A DNA stretch of 64,000 nucleotides, taken from Musa acuminata AAA Group (taxonomy: Eukaryota > Streptophyta > Magnoliopsida > Zingiberales > Musaceae). A program made the position numbers and the translations under genes. The stretch covers positions 31,532,001-31,596,000 of the forward strand of contig NC_088330.1 of the NCBI RefSeq assembly GCF_036884655.1, read 5' to 3'. Of the stretch, positions 13,181 through 25,388 are shown one piece after another (the stretch's first letter is position 1; every line of letters starts with the position of its first letter). The notes beneath the pieces were generated by a model that saw only the letters and a list, made by a program, of their open reading frames with translations, had not been told where the DNA came from and did not search any database.

Positions 13181-14234
13181 CAGTCACGAAAAATTACATA
13201 CTCATATACAAGAGATTAGATAACCTTGAAGTGACAAGATATTTAGATCTTCAATTTATTGTAGAGGCTACAAATCAAGCTTTATGACTATGAAATTTTA
13301 TCTTAGGAATTAATATGGTCAACTTAATTGTCAAATCGCTAAAGATATTTTATAATAACACCACAGTAGTTTTTTTTTTTAAGAATGACAATTATTTTAG
13401 TGGTTCCAAACATATAAGATATAGTGTTTGATGATTAGAAAAAAGTTCAAAAATAATAAGTGTCAATTGAGATCTGGGGCACTACTTTGATAATTGTTGA
13501 TCAATTTACTAAAGTTTTACGGTCTAAAATATTTAAAAAGCATATTTTTAGAATGAGACTTCTTTAAGTGGATGTTATTATTAAAAAAAAATTATTTAAT
13601 TAAATTTATTTATTTCTACTATCATATTTTGAATACCTTTCTTATGATTTGTAAACGTATTATCACACAATTGGAATGAAATAACAATATCAATAAGAAC
13701 TAGATTAAGAATTAAATTCGCCTTTTTTTTATCCTTTATAGAGAATCTATAAGTGATAAGAGAAATTTAGAATAGATCTACAATTTTATTAAAATTATCC
13801 CTTACAAAATCTTATCATAAACATAATTTTAATCATAATTATAATTAAAAATTGAAAAGATAGGAAATATAGTCTAAGAAGATGGTGGGTTGTCTTTATT
13901 CCCGACTCCTAATCTTACGGTTGGAGTTAAGTACAGCTGGAGAAAATAGCGAGACTCTTTTTTTTCCTTTTTTGTATGGTAATTTTCTTTATTAGTGTTA
14001 AGGTTCTCACATGTTGGCTCAGATTAAAGTCGGATCCATCAGAATCCCTATCTAAACCCGATAAATTTATATAAATATCCAGAAAGAGGATCCATGCCTA
14101 ATATTTCGAAGCGTATCTATGTATGCCAGGACGCATTTACGATCCGATAATGCTCATGGATCCGAAGGATCCGTATCCGAAACGTTACGGTTCGGATTTG
14201 AATTATCGGATCGGTAGGGCGCTTTCTGTGGGCG

Positions 14235-14242
14235 TGACGTCA
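14235..14242. promoter_or_regulatory. TGACGTCA palindrome upstream of CAD1-like gene
   Basis: A perfect TGACGTCA element (bZIP/TGA-factor type) lies in a locally GC-rich segment about 240 bases before the predicted donor of the 5'-leader intron of the dehydrogenase gene. Nearby 14150-14215 has repeated GGATCCG/CCGATC-type steps. Binding is inferred from the motif alone. Confidence 0.4.
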
Positions 14243-14472
14243 TCGATGCGGTAATGTTACGAAATCCGCGATCTGTTCAAGTGAAGCGGGAATAGATCCA
14301 ACGGATGTCATACTTCGTCGTAGAAATCCAACGGTTGGTGTCGGATCAAATGGAACAAACAATATCTCGTACTAATGATTTAGATGATGCTTTGAAGCCT
14401 CCACTTAACGTACCAGAGAGCAGTGAATCGGATAGGGTTCCTCAAGAACATCAGCGAATCCCCCGAAGCCAG

Positions 14473-15630
14473 GTGATCGCATTCATCGCCCTCACTTTTA
14501 CTCTTGATTTTTCCTCGTATTCCTTCAGAAGCTATTCATCTGGTTCTTGTTTGCGTCCGATCTGCTGCGCAAGAAAGCATGTTGCTCCCTCCTCCTCGTC
14601 CTCCTCTTCTTCCCTTTGTGCTTCTTTGATCAGCTAAGTGATCGACAACATGGATTCTATATGGAGTAATTGAGGCAGAGAAACTTTAATCTCCATTAAT
14701 TACGGTCGTGTAAGGAAGAACACAGCATAATCATGTTACAAGATACATCCTGGCTATTTTTTGAAGGGAAAATGGGGGCATCCCGGAGTTGATATTGAAT
14801 CTGATAAGAAATCAGATCGATAATGTCACTGAAAGTAAAACTGTGTTTGATTTTTTTTTTTTGTTTCAAGCCAGCTTCTTGTTGTTGTATGCAGAGACAT
14901 CGTACTGCATTTTCCTCTTTATGATTTCCACGTCAGTAAGTCTCTTGTTTGTCAAGATTGCAGTCTGATTCTGTGTTTTCCGAGAGTATTGAATTGCTAA
15001 ACAAGTTAAAGAATTGACCTTTCGCTGTCAGTTGGCTTTTCTTTTCCATAATTTTGTGTTCTTATAGTACATTTAAATGGCTATAAAAGCTAATCGTAGC
15101 AGATTGCATCATTGCTTATGCAAAATCATGCAGCTATACTGGGCGTTTTAAAAATTTTCTTATATTTATTTATATTATGATTTCTAGCAACACTAATTTT
15201 ATGAGAAAAACCGTACTATGCGACTGTATGTGGTAGTTTCTTCTGAAGATAGGCTGTTGATTATTTACAAGCTTAAGGGGCTTGTTCATGCGCACTTATG
15301 TTGTTCACATAACAGTGAATGACAATATACATAGGTCTGCCAAAGGCACAAGTTCTTCCAGTGTTCATAAATTCTACTCAGTGGATTTCCTATGCCCGAC
15401 AACCCTCAAAGGAACAAAAGAAAAAAGGGGATTGCAAAGAGTATCTATGGAGTAACCTCTCTTATATGGCTCTCGGATGCAAAAATCTTCAAATTTTGTC
15501 TACATTCTTGCCATCTGTCCAACATGCTTCTAACAACTAGTGTCATAGATCTAATTGCTCTTTGTCTTGTTTTATTAATCATGTATATGAGTGCATCATT
15601 TAACAGTCTGATTTTTTGGAATGTGAGCAG
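14473..15630 (+). other. Probable 5'-leader intron of the CAD1-like gene
   Basis: A donor-like AAGCCAG|GTGATC at 14472/14473 and an acceptor-like TGTGAGCAG at 15622-15630 bracket the region between a CpG-rich leader segment (about 14280-14472) and the ATG at 15642, which follows the acceptor by only 11 bases. An intron in the 5' UTR would explain why the CpG-rich promoter-like block sits over 1 kb from the start codon. Transcript evidence would be needed; the short open frame at 14305-14637 across this donor is probably not coding. Confidence 0.45.
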
Positions 15631-15641
15631 CTAATTCAACA

Positions 15642-18600
15642 ATGGCAGCCGAACTTGGTCATGGGAATTGTCTTTCGTGGGCAGCAAGAAATGTGACTGG
15701 AACCCTTTCACCCTATAGATTTGACCGCAGGTCTGTTACATGTTGAAGATTGAAAAAAAGTTAATCTTTTTCTCAGTGATACTGTCCTCTTTGAACTTGC
15801 AAGCACAAAAGATATTGTTAAGTTCAGATGAACATTTGGCACAGGGAACATGAGAACTGAGATCAACACATTACTGAATTCATGTTGTCAATGAAAATAT
15901 TGCAAATCTTGTAACTAGCAAGGACATGCAGACACTGAAGTTATACAAGGACTTACCTCACATCAAGTTTACTTTTGTGGTTATGTCTAATGCATTCATT
16001 ATATTGTGCAATATTTTCTAAGTTTCATTGAACAACAATTTCCAATGAATCACAATTATTTTTTTAAAAAAACTTTTGCAGATCTGTTGGAGCAGATGAC
16101 ATTTCTTTGAAGATAAAATATTGTGGAGTTTGTTTTGCTGATGTTGTTTGGACAAGAAATAAACATGGTGATTCGATGTACCCATTGGTGCCTGGGTATG
16201 TTTGTTTTAGTTCATTATGATGTTGCTCGTTTATAGTCTAATTGTGAAAATGTGTTGTATAAATCACATACTCAAGTGCTAAGAAAACCAATATATGCTT
16301 GCGTAGAGGTAAAATTTTTTTAATATACGTTAACAGATCACTATAAAAAATTCTTAGTATCTTTTATTGTTCTATTATTAGTACTTTTGACATTTTGTAA
16401 GTTAAAGCTAATCACAAGCATCAGCTGATCTAAATGAGCTGAAATTTTTAGACAAATGGAATCTACAAGAAAGTTTTGATTTAAAGGCTATATGCATATA
16501 TTTATTCTGTTCTGTCAGCATTGGCAGACCAGTAAAGTTGTTTCTATTTAAAAGACTACCATCTACTTAAGTAAATCTGTAAGTGGAAACATGTTTCTTA
16601 TGAGAATAGGATTAAAATTTCAAATATGAAGAAACAATGGACCATAGATAATTCAAGAATTACTAACTGTAATGAGTTGCACCACATAGCAATACATGCT
16701 ACTTGTTCATTTCTACGAGAAAAAAATCAACTATATATTTTTATGCTAAAGTTTGGCATCAACATTTAAATGTTACAGGCATGAGATTGTTGGAGTTGTC
16801 ACAGCAACTGGTTCCAATGTTAAAGGCTTCAAGGTTGGTGACCATATTGGGGTGGGGACGTATGTAAATTCATGCAGAAACTGCGAGTATTGTGATGATT
16901 TTCTAGAGGTCTTTTGTTCCAAGGGACCAACCCTTACTTTCAATGGACTTGATTCAGATGGAACAGTCACAAAGGGGGGATATTCCAGCTTCATTGTTGT
17001 TCATGAAAGGCAAGTGTTCCGTGAGCTCAGTATCTCCATTATTATGTATCAGATTTTAGACATTCAGTTAAGCTGCACCAAATTCCTAAGTCAAACCTTA
17101 CATTTTTCTTTTAATGATAGACTGATTGTTATTCCCGGCCAGATTGAATTGGCATATGAGGGTAATTTAGTAATTAAGCATTTATATATCAGATTTGATC
17201 AATGAGATTGGTAGGTGTTGTTTGGAGAGTTACGGTAGATTGGATGTTATCTTTTTTCGACCAAACATTACGTCGTTTCCTTCTGCCTTACCCTTTCTTG
17301 TGAGAGTTTGTTTTGGATAGAAGATTGAGGCTTCCTTGTCGGTGATCAAAGAGAAGGATGAGGATATGTTTAGTTGAAATCCTTTCTAATAATTTCCTTC
17401 TATCTTGTTCATTAGGTTTTTGTTGTCTTTTCCAAACCATGTAGGGATCTTTTTTATTTTGCTGTTTGTCATTGTACCTCCTGTCGATGTCGTGCTAATC
17501 TTTACCATATTAGATCCTTTATCTGGATGGGCTTTACCCATTACTTTTTTATTATTTAATCTGGTTGGTGGTGTCCTGCATTGTAACTTGATGAGTGAGA
17601 AAGGATTTGGTTGGGAAAATTGATTAGAGAGATTTTTTTGTCTCTCCTTGTTGCTTTGCCCATCCACAGAAGCCCAGCTATTATTAGTCATGGATTTGTG
17701 TGGCTAACAGACATTCGCAAGGAAGGGAAAGGTAGAAGGAAACAACATAATGTTTGGTTGGAAAAATATAACATCCAATCTACCGTAACTGCCCAAACAA
17801 AACCTGGCAATCTCATCAATCAAATCTGTGGTCTAAATGCTTAATTATCAAATTACCCTCATATCCCGATTCAATCTGTTTGGGTATAACACTGATGGGG
17901 GTGAGACTGGGAATAATGTCCATGATCTTGTACAGAATTTGCAATTTGTGTGCCTATTGTTACAGATGATATTAGTCTCTTCACCTTGTTATTAAGCTTG
18001 TCTCTGTGAAGACAAGCTCATGGACCTGTGCAGTGCAAAATGAGACTTATTATGCTGTTTTCTTCTTTTATCTGGTTTCTAAATGATGTTGGAGTTTGAG
18101 AGCAATTCCTGTTATTTAGACTGACTGATGCAACTAATTTGAAATTCTTCTAATAATTATCCATGCTATTTTGGTAGCGAAAAGAATATAAGCAATGCCG
18201 GAAATTTCATGTAATTTAGTCAGCATTCGTTTGATCTTGCTATTAAACCAAAATGCTTATGTACTTCTTTGCGACAAGAACAGTTACACTGTGGATGATA
18301 TAAATCCGTTTGTTGTCCTTCAACAGGTACTGCTATAAGATACCTGATGGCTATCCTTTGGATAAGGCTGCACCTTTGCTATGTGCAGGTATCACAGTAT
18401 ACAGTCCCATGATGCATCATAAGATGAACCAGCCTGGTAAATCACTCGGCGTGATAGGGCTCGGTGGCCTCGGACATATGGCTGTAAAGTTTGGCAAAGC
18501 TTTTGGTTTGAAAGTTACTGTTTTCAGTACTAGTGAATCCAAGAAAGAGGAAGCCCTGAATATCCTCAGAGCCGACAACTTTGTGATCTCATCAGACAAG

Positions 18601-19273
18601 CAGCAGATGATGGTACGGTCTATATCGATTTTATCAGACGTCTGCTTTGTCATATACTTGAATTTTGTCCCTTGTATCAGAAATCTAGAGCACACTTTTC
18701 CTATTCTTTGTACGAATTATGGATGTAGCATTACAAACATGAAACTGGTTTTTCTACTGTTCTCTGATATATTTCTCTTTTTCTTTCTTTTTGCCAGTCT
18801 TTGACGAAGTCATTGGATTACATCATCGACACTGCTTCCGGAGATCACCCTTTTGATCCATACATGTCTCTCTTGAAAGTTGGTGGGGTTCTGGTCCTGG
18901 TAGGCTTCCCAAGTGAAGTCCGACTACTTCCTATAAGCCTCAACATGGGTATGATTCTTGTTCTTGCCTATTACCAAGTTCAATCATGTTGTTTGAATCT
19001 CTATATTGCTACAGGTAGTTATCACCGTGTTAATTCACATGTCTCACCAGCTCAGCAACATGTTCAATCCTTTCAGGTGCAAAAAGCATATCCGGGAGCA
19101 TGACAGGCGGCACCAAAGAGACACAGGAGATGTTGAACTTTTGTGCAACAAATCAAATATACCCTGAGGTCGAAGTTATTAATATTCAGTACATAAATGA
19201 GGCTCTCGAGAGGCTCATTAAAAGGGATGTGAAGTATCGCTTCGTGATCGATATCGCAAACTCTCTCGATTAG
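15642..19273 (+). CDS. CAD1: Cinnamyl alcohol dehydrogenase, AtCAD1-type
   Basis: Six exons (15642-15730, 16082-16195, 16779-17009, 18327-18612, 18798-18948, 19077-19273) encode 355 aa of a zinc-dependent medium-chain alcohol dehydrogenase. Catalytic zinc ligands are at the canonical places: Cys47, His69-Glu70 and Cys164. Structural-zinc cysteines are 100, 103, 106 and 114. The NADP-binding GLGGLG is at 189-194, followed by [13 protein letters not shown]. The text [33 protein letters not shown] and YRFVIDI matches the divergent AtCAD1 (At1g72680) branch rather than lignin CAD4/5. The family reduces hydroxycinnamyl and related aldehydes with NADPH in the cytosol; the in vivo substrate of this branch is unclear. 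The residue after Cys47 is Phe where lignin CADs have His. Intron 3 has a GC donor (AAAG|GCAAGT) and contains a fold-back element. Confidence 0.92.
17127..17892. mobile_element. Fold-back DNA element with long inverted repeats in CAD1 intron 3
   Basis: The left arm (about 17127-17305) is repeated inverted in the right arm (about 17715-17892). Matching blocks include GAGGGTAATTT...TAATTAAGC, CAGATTTGAT...ATGAGATTG, AGTTACGGTAGATTGGATG and ACCAAACATTA, in the same order from the outside in. The arms are at least 180 bases, with a spacer of roughly 400 bases that carries no transposase domain; weak pairing may extend further inward. Long arms and no coding capacity suggest a non-autonomous MULE-like or fold-back transposon. 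The exact ends and target duplication were not resolved. Confidence 0.8.
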
Positions 19274-20149
19274 ATGTAGAATTAACTATTGTGTTGGGAT
19301 GAGAGGGATTATTTAAGTGATTGCAAATGTCAAAAAGAATTTTTTCAAAAGTAAAAAATATTTATATCTTGTGTTCCTTATCTTACTTAAGTTTGAGGGA
19401 AACGATGATCTGATCGTATCCCGCTTTTTGCAAAAGATCACATTCATCTTATTGATATTTCGAATATTATTGGGTCCAACAGGGAGGAGTTAAGTTTTTT
19501 GCTTGCAGGAAAAACTTTTTTTTAAGTGAACTTTTTTGTGAAAAATATTTGTATCTTACTTTCTGTAAAAGATTAGGTCAAAATTTGTCTAGCAAAACGT
19601 ATACATGAGCATCTAAAGTTCATTTAGTATGTTTCGACTAATCATATATTTAATAAGACCAATTTATATAGCATCATTTTTGTAACAATTGATTTAATAA
19701 TAAAATATTCATTTTAGATGTTTTGTTGATATGGGATGCTCAATAAGCTCTCGTAATCTTTGATAGCTAGCTAACATTGCAAGTGCAATATGTACTTATT
19801 AGATTCCACATATCAAGTCCCAATTAGTTGAAAATAATGATCATATTATTTGCCCAATTGTGCTCATGTATGGAGGGTTTATCTATCTCAAAGTGTAATA
19901 TCTATTTCGGATCGACGATTATTATCGCCTGTGCTAAAAAGTGACTATGTTGTGTTTTAAGTGGATGTGTAATGCACGAAGAGAAAGCCATAGGTACATA
20001 AAATGCTTTAGAGATTTTTCGTCTAAGGCAGATGCATCATATGCAAATCAAATGCTTTGGGTATTTTTCAATCATATCATGTACAATTAATGCTTTTCAA
20101 TCCTGGGTGAGTGAGTGCATCTCGTATAAATTAGATGATGCTTTGGGGG
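19274..20149. other. Downstream region of CAD1-like gene, no gene seen
   Basis: This segment is 3' UTR followed by AT-rich spacer. Short direct similarities to the 20150-20531 repeat unit (GCATCATATGC...AAATGCTTT) occur around 20030-20060 and 20145, suggesting decayed tandem copies. Confidence 0.5.
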
Positions 20150-20531
20150 TGCATCATATGCTTCAAATATTTTTCTATCCTAAATTGAATACTTTGAAGT
20201 GTATATGATGAATATTGCGCATCATATGCTTCAAATGTTTTTCTATCCTAAATTGAATGAAGCAAGGTCCGTCATACCGTACCGTATCGAAGTTTCGACC
20301 CGGGCTCGAGACGGTACTGGTGTACTGGGCGGTACACCAGGGCGTACCGGACGGTACACCCTGGTGTACCGATACTGTAGCAGTGCTACGGTGTAGTACT
20401 GTACTGTAGCACTGTAGCGGTACAGTACGGTCCGCGTACCGAGTACCTGACGGACCGGTACGTACCGCCCGGTACGACTGGTACGCTTCGATACGACAGA
20501 CACTGCTTTGAAGTGTATCTGATGAATATTA
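20150..20531. repeat. Tandem duplication with a GGTACC-rich insertion in the second copy
   Basis: A ~66-base unit (GCATCATATGCTTCAAAT ... CTTTGAAGTGTAT ... ATGAATATT) occupies 20150-20215. It starts again at 20216 but is interrupted after AAATTGAAT (20261) and resumes with CTTTGAAGTGTAT at about 20505. The ~243-base insert is strikingly GC-rich and built of GGTAC, CGTACC and GTACTG steps. It includes a perfect 12-base inverted repeat, GGTACACCAGGG at 20331-20342 against CCCTGGTGTACC at 20359-20370. No coding potential is visible. A related block lies at 55545-55850. Confidence 0.7.
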
Positions 20532-21020
20532 TCAAATGACATGCTTAGGTAGAAGCCCAAGCAACCCCGCCCCCAATGATGAATATTATCAAATGACATT
20601 CTTAGGAGCAGAGGAGCTAAGAAGTGCTAAAGTCACTAACGAACTAACTTTGGACAGTAAAATCAAATGATAACTTATCATTATTATATTATTAATTGAA
20701 TGTAATTTATTATTTTATCACATAGATTAATGAAAAAGTATATATTTAAACATATGATTATTTAGTTACTATGTTACTACAAATTTAAAAATATTTTTTT
20801 TATTTTTATTTTTTGTACAGGTGAATCAAACTAGTATTCAGTTTTTTGTTTCTTTGCTTCATCAATCTGTATAGTGAGAAATCAATTAATGTTGCATGGG
20901 TTAAAAGAATAAATTTACTAGTGCTTGAAAATAAATGATGAATGAGAACACTATGGATCATGATTTTATATTATTACTAAAAAATATTATATTTTTTTAA
21001 ACAAAATTTGCAACCAGTGC

Positions 21021-21031
21021 TTATATATGTA

Positions 21032-21082
<51 letters not shown>
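21021..21082. repeat. TG/TA microsatellite
   Basis: Consecutive TATG, TG and TA dinucleotide runs lie between the CAD1-like and RING-CH genes, about 370 bases beyond the stop of the latter. The surrounding spacer (20532-21453) shows no gene. Confidence 0.9.
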
Positions 21083-21084
<2 letters not shown>

Positions 21085-21453
21085 CAATTAGTGCTTATTA
21101 GCATTGACAGAAACCTTTAAAAACCTATACCTGTTTCTGCACCAAAGAGTTAAAGAACATTGATTAAGGAGGAACCAGGAAGCTAATTGCTAAGAAAGAA
21201 GCCAAAATCAAGGTAACCATTCCATCTAAAAAAATCAAAGCTAGTAGTACAATTACATACAACAAGAGCAGAGTGTAAGCATAAATAGCACATAAATCTC
21301 AAGAAACTTCAAATGACAAGTAAACACTATGCAGCATATTTAAGAAGCAGATAATTGACACTGACCCAATCACCTGTGAAGTCAGCAGTTTATATGACAC
21401 CAGAAAAATATAAAAGGCAAAAGCTCTACTCTGTGTGTTATTCATGACAAGAG

Positions 21454-24089
21454 CTATATCGCAGGATGATACCCAAGATTAAAAGTCACTTGTGCCTGAG
21501 TATTTCTTGTTTGACCCAACTCTCGACAGCATTCCAGCGAAAGCCGCAGAGCAGCAGCCATTCCCAGCAGGATGAGAACACCTATAGCATTGTACCGGTT
21601 AAACCATAATTTAGCTGGATATATGTGCATATTTACTAGCAAGGGACAATAATTTTGCTCTGGAGGAAAATGTATTTGCTTGCATAAGCGTACAAAACTT
21701 TCTTCCATCGCCCTCCTTTTCTTTTATTAGAAGTCCTGAAGATTAAGTCCAACTTCTCCAAACCTTACTGAAGAACAAGAGAAAAAAAGATCCCGATACA
21801 GAAGGATTCAAATGATGTGTAGTTCTATAGACACTAGATAGAGGACATTTTGGATGCGAACTCCTCTTCAAAAGGAAACCCATCTCAATTTGGAAGCTTC
21901 TCAAAACAATCCCCATGTCATGGATAATATGGTGTGAATCATGCTACGAAGTTTATGTTCTCTCAAATGCTATATGAAACCAAGCAGGTACTTTTATGAT
22001 GATTAATGACATTAGATAAATATTGTTCTGAAAGGATAAAGAGTATACCAGTTATGATGTTCACCGGACGTGAAGAAATTCCAAGAGAAACTGATATTAG
22101 TACATCCAACATAAGTCCTCCAATTATAATGGCAAATGCAACCCAAAGTGGGTTCAACCATCCCTGTTGACAAAAAAAAGAAAATAAACATATGTCCAAG
22201 CAATAGAATGACATAGGCAGAAACTACCAGAATGATACCTATAGGCATGGTGGTGGTGAATAAAATGAAAACAACGGTTCATGCAATTAGCATTCTGGAT
22301 CGTAGCGGGATGGTACAGTTGCAAAATTAAGAACATGCAGTTCAACTTGAAATATAATGTCATACATACTCTTTCATTTTCTTGTTGCCCCCTGTTGTCA
22401 CCTGAATTTACCCTCCAAATCCAGTAACTTGTCTGCTCCATGAAAAGCAAGCAGTGAATCTTAATTGCTACAACAAATCAGGTATATATTATATTGAGAC
22501 ATGCCAAACAACACTAACCGGTCCATCAGATGCTAAAATTTATATAAGGTGCACTTACACTTGACTGGGGCTCTGGAAATGGCACATTTGCAGCCACCTG
22601 CCTGCAGAAAAAGGTTTTAATTTGAGATACTAATCCTACCAAGAATTAAAAGACAAGGATGCATTTGTATGTGGATGACATACTGGCATATCTCGCATTG
22701 ATTTGAACCTTTAGTACGGAACCAAATTTGTATGCAAGAGCTGTGTGCTTTTGCAAGCTCACCTCGACATCTGCACCCAAGATCAATCAGTGGTTCTTCT
22801 GTTTGCTGTTGACAAACTCTGTTCAAGTAAAGAACATCATAAATCCTGCATCATCATTATAATGGCACTATGGAGAAACTGAAGCATCCAAATAAGCAGC
22901 ATGAGCAGAAAAGCAAACCATACTGACACGAGGAACTGGTCAGTCATCAGAAACATATAAGGTAACCTGAACATTTTCGAGTAAATCTGGTGCATTAAGT
23001 TAAGCTAGACTTTGAAAATACAAAGTAATTAAGGGCTTTGAATGACAATCCGAAATATCAGCAATATAGTTCATACTTAATATTAGATGTGTTTGCACTA
23101 AGGTCATACAAGCATCAGCATGCACATAAATAAATTATAATTTGTCAGTCAAATTAGATATTTCTGTTGCTTAAAAGATGATATTCTAAAACAGCAAATC
23201 ACTGTTTCATTTATACTATAAGATCTGCTGATTGTTGGTGTTATAATCATTCCTGTTTCAACGTACAGCCAGCGATCAAAATTTTCTAAATTTGTCTAAC
23301 ACACCTGAAAAAGCAAAAAAAAAAAACTCTCAAAAGATTGAATGCATATACGATTTGGACAAGAGGGGAAAAAAAAAAAAGCTTACTGACGCTAGAGCAT
23401 TAAATGCGAGGTATTATGCATTATTAAGTCGTTCTTTTTCTCCTCCAGATGGACATATCTTCACCTTGTGATGTGCAAATATAAAAATGTGCCAAGGATT
23501 CCTTATTTAAGAAAATATTTTGTTTATGGTATAATGTTTATTTACATTCAGTGACCTTCTAACAACAGAAGAATTCATGAGTATGAAGAGAAAAGAATAA
23601 AGGCATAAGTTGCTTATTATACTGAAATTTGTATAAAAATAATAATAAACTGCATTCATCAGCCTAATTCGAAACAAGACATACAATGTGATCCGATAAA
23701 ACATAGTTAGATAGTAAAGTTGCATGATACCTGCACTGATCCTTGTAACTCTCACTCCTCGGCAAGAACACCTTCAGAGAAGTAACCGCAGATGTAGCAG
23801 CCATCATACCGGTTTTCTCGTCGTCTTCTGAAGCTTTACTCTGGGAGATGCTCATGCCGGGGAGTGGAACCTCCTCTGGCTGAGTGATCACAACGATAAG
23901 ATCAGGAGAATCCACTACCCCACCCATGTGAATTGCCTGTGAAGTCTGACCTGGCCCTCCTCCCTTTTCCTCACCACTTTGAGTGGAAGAATCACACTGT
24001 GAACTATGATTAGGGCACAGATTTGAACAGGGTTGAGAACAATCTTCGTGCCGATTCTGCCCCATTCCACCACCTTCAACATTCAGCAT
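21454..24089 (-). CDS. RING-CH (MARCH-like) membrane E3 ubiquitin ligase
   Basis: Six exons on the minus strand (24089-23731, 22818-22684, 22601-22559, 22432-22370, 22163-22049, 21581-21454) give 280 aa. A long, polar, probably disordered N-terminus (1-110) precedes a complete C4HC3 RING-CH finger: Cys119-Cys122, Cys135-x-Cys137, His145-x2-Cys148 and Cys161-x2-Cys164. The finger spans the exon 1/2 junction (QCR|VCQQ) and ends CEICQQ, followed by VAANVPFPEPQ and SYWIWRV, a conserved motif of this plant subfamily. Two hydrophobic segments follow: PLWVAFAIIIGGLMLDVLI in exon 5 and VLILLGMAAALRLSL in exon 6. The architecture fits a membrane-anchored ligase whose finger recruits E2 enzymes; substrates are unknown. 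The start is the first ATG of the open frame; a downstream Met at codon 9 is also possible. Confidence 0.9.
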
Positions 24090-25328
24090 TGATTCTTAGC
24101 GACACAATCACTCCTTGATGCCTCAAATCCACCTTTTAGAGCTTTCCTTTAATCTCCTTCCTCCACCAAATCCAAGAATTCAAAAATCTAGGATAAAGAG
24201 AATGAAATACCTTTAAATTCTTTCCTCACTCGAAATCCAAAAAAAAAAAAACAACCGAGGGAAAGGAAATAAGGCTCTTACCAACGGGACAAGAAACTAA
24301 CAAAAAAGGACTTAAGTGCATGAACATCAACCGAGTGCGCTGTGTTGGTTCATTGCACCTGAGACGCAAAAGCAGCATAGCCTGGATTCCGGATGCTCCA
24401 CCAAATCACAAACCAGATCATCAGGAAGAAAATTTCGACTTCGCAAGCCAGCTGTGAAATATCTGCTGGATTAGGTAAGGTAGGAAGAAAACAAATTTCA
24501 AAAATGGAAAGGAAGTTTCAAGACATCAAACATTACAGCCATGAGCAACAACACTGCTCATGGTTGTTCAAATATCGAACTAGAAATCTTATATCTAGAT
24601 TCTTGTCCTTGCTCCTAAACACCCGAATAAAGCAACGCGTCGCGAAAACTGGTGCCAAAAACCAAACTTTTAAAAGGGGGAACTGTCAATATCAAATAAA
24701 GGTACAAGATTTGGTTTATTGCTTTCCCGAATCAATACCAGAAATGACGAAGACAGCTCGCGCGACTGCTTTAGAACTACAAAACAGAATCTTTAAGAGG
24801 AGTTCACAGAGCAGACAAATCAGGGGAACAAGAGATTCTACTCTACCTGAATCACGAATCACGGATCGCACAATGAAAGCAAACCGAAGGTCAAAAAGAA
24901 AACACGAGATTTGAGCTAAGGAGGCCGACCATTCCGCTTCGATCCACGCCGAAACGACGGAGGCGTTGAGAGAGTGAGAGCGAGATAAGAATACACTTGG
25001 ATCTCGACAAAATGGGCGATAGACTACGGTTAAACTTGGAAGGAGTTGGAGAACACGTCCCCACATTTCTCCCACGAACCTTACCTTCCCTTCTGTGGGA
25101 CCCACGAGGAGTTTGTTACTGAGGGCACAAAATCTTGGGCTGGGAAGCGTTCGGAACACCGAACATTCCTCGTCCCTATCGCTCCACGTTGGCTCATACC
25201 GGGTCGGATTTTTGTACCTATCGAACCCGATTAGGTCCCGTTAATCGGGTTGAGAAATGGATAAGATTAGGAGAATAACTATCCAGATTCACTCACACAC
25301 ATGTTACTTGGTCTCGAATCCAAGAAGA

Positions 25329-25329
<1 letters not shown>
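24090..25329 (-). promoter_or_regulatory. 5' leader and promoter region of the RING-CH gene
   Basis: The ~1 kb upstream of the RING-CH ATG contains a CpG-containing block near 24900-25080 that resembles a plant transcription start region on the minus strand, with a possible leader intron ending near 24100. No other gene is visible; a + strand open frame at 24393-24914 has no recognisable domain and lies antisense to this leader. Confidence 0.35.
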
Positions 25330-25369
<40 letters not shown>

Positions 25370-25388
25370 ATATATATATATATATATA
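25330..25388. repeat. (TC)n-(TA)n compound microsatellite
   Basis: About 33 bases of TC repeats run into TA repeats. The block lies upstream of the RING-CH gene. Confidence 0.95.

Larger units (their letters stand above)
6904..13600 (+). mobile_element. Decayed Ty1/Copia retrotransposon, interrupted
   Basis: Degraded Copia domains appear in the canonical order on the + strand. They are a UBN2-type gag (about 9078-9480, with AWEISNRLCLMFIRM), a CCHC knuckle (CGKRGHMKRDYFKHK near 9640-9685), a protease/gag-pre region (CIDFGISTHITN near 9780, then YAPTISRNLVSLSRIN near 9970), an integrase stretch (about 10380-10930), reverse transcriptase (about 11300-11920 and 12533-12615), and an RNase H tail (RLDNLEVTRYLDLQF near 13220; SKNDN/GSKHI-like text near 13380-13420). 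Many in-frame stops and frameshifts show it is dead. A possible 5' LTR starts TGTTAGAGAAACTC at 6904 and ends near 7294, just before a primer-site-like GTATCATAGTCGAG at about 7301. I did not find a matching 3' LTR. The ends are therefore approximate. Confidence 0.75.

Noticed and set aside
24393..24914. 173-aa open frame on the + strand
   Set aside because: It lies antisense to the probable leader of the RING-CH gene, has no recognisable domain and a Lys/Arg/Gln-rich, random-looking composition.
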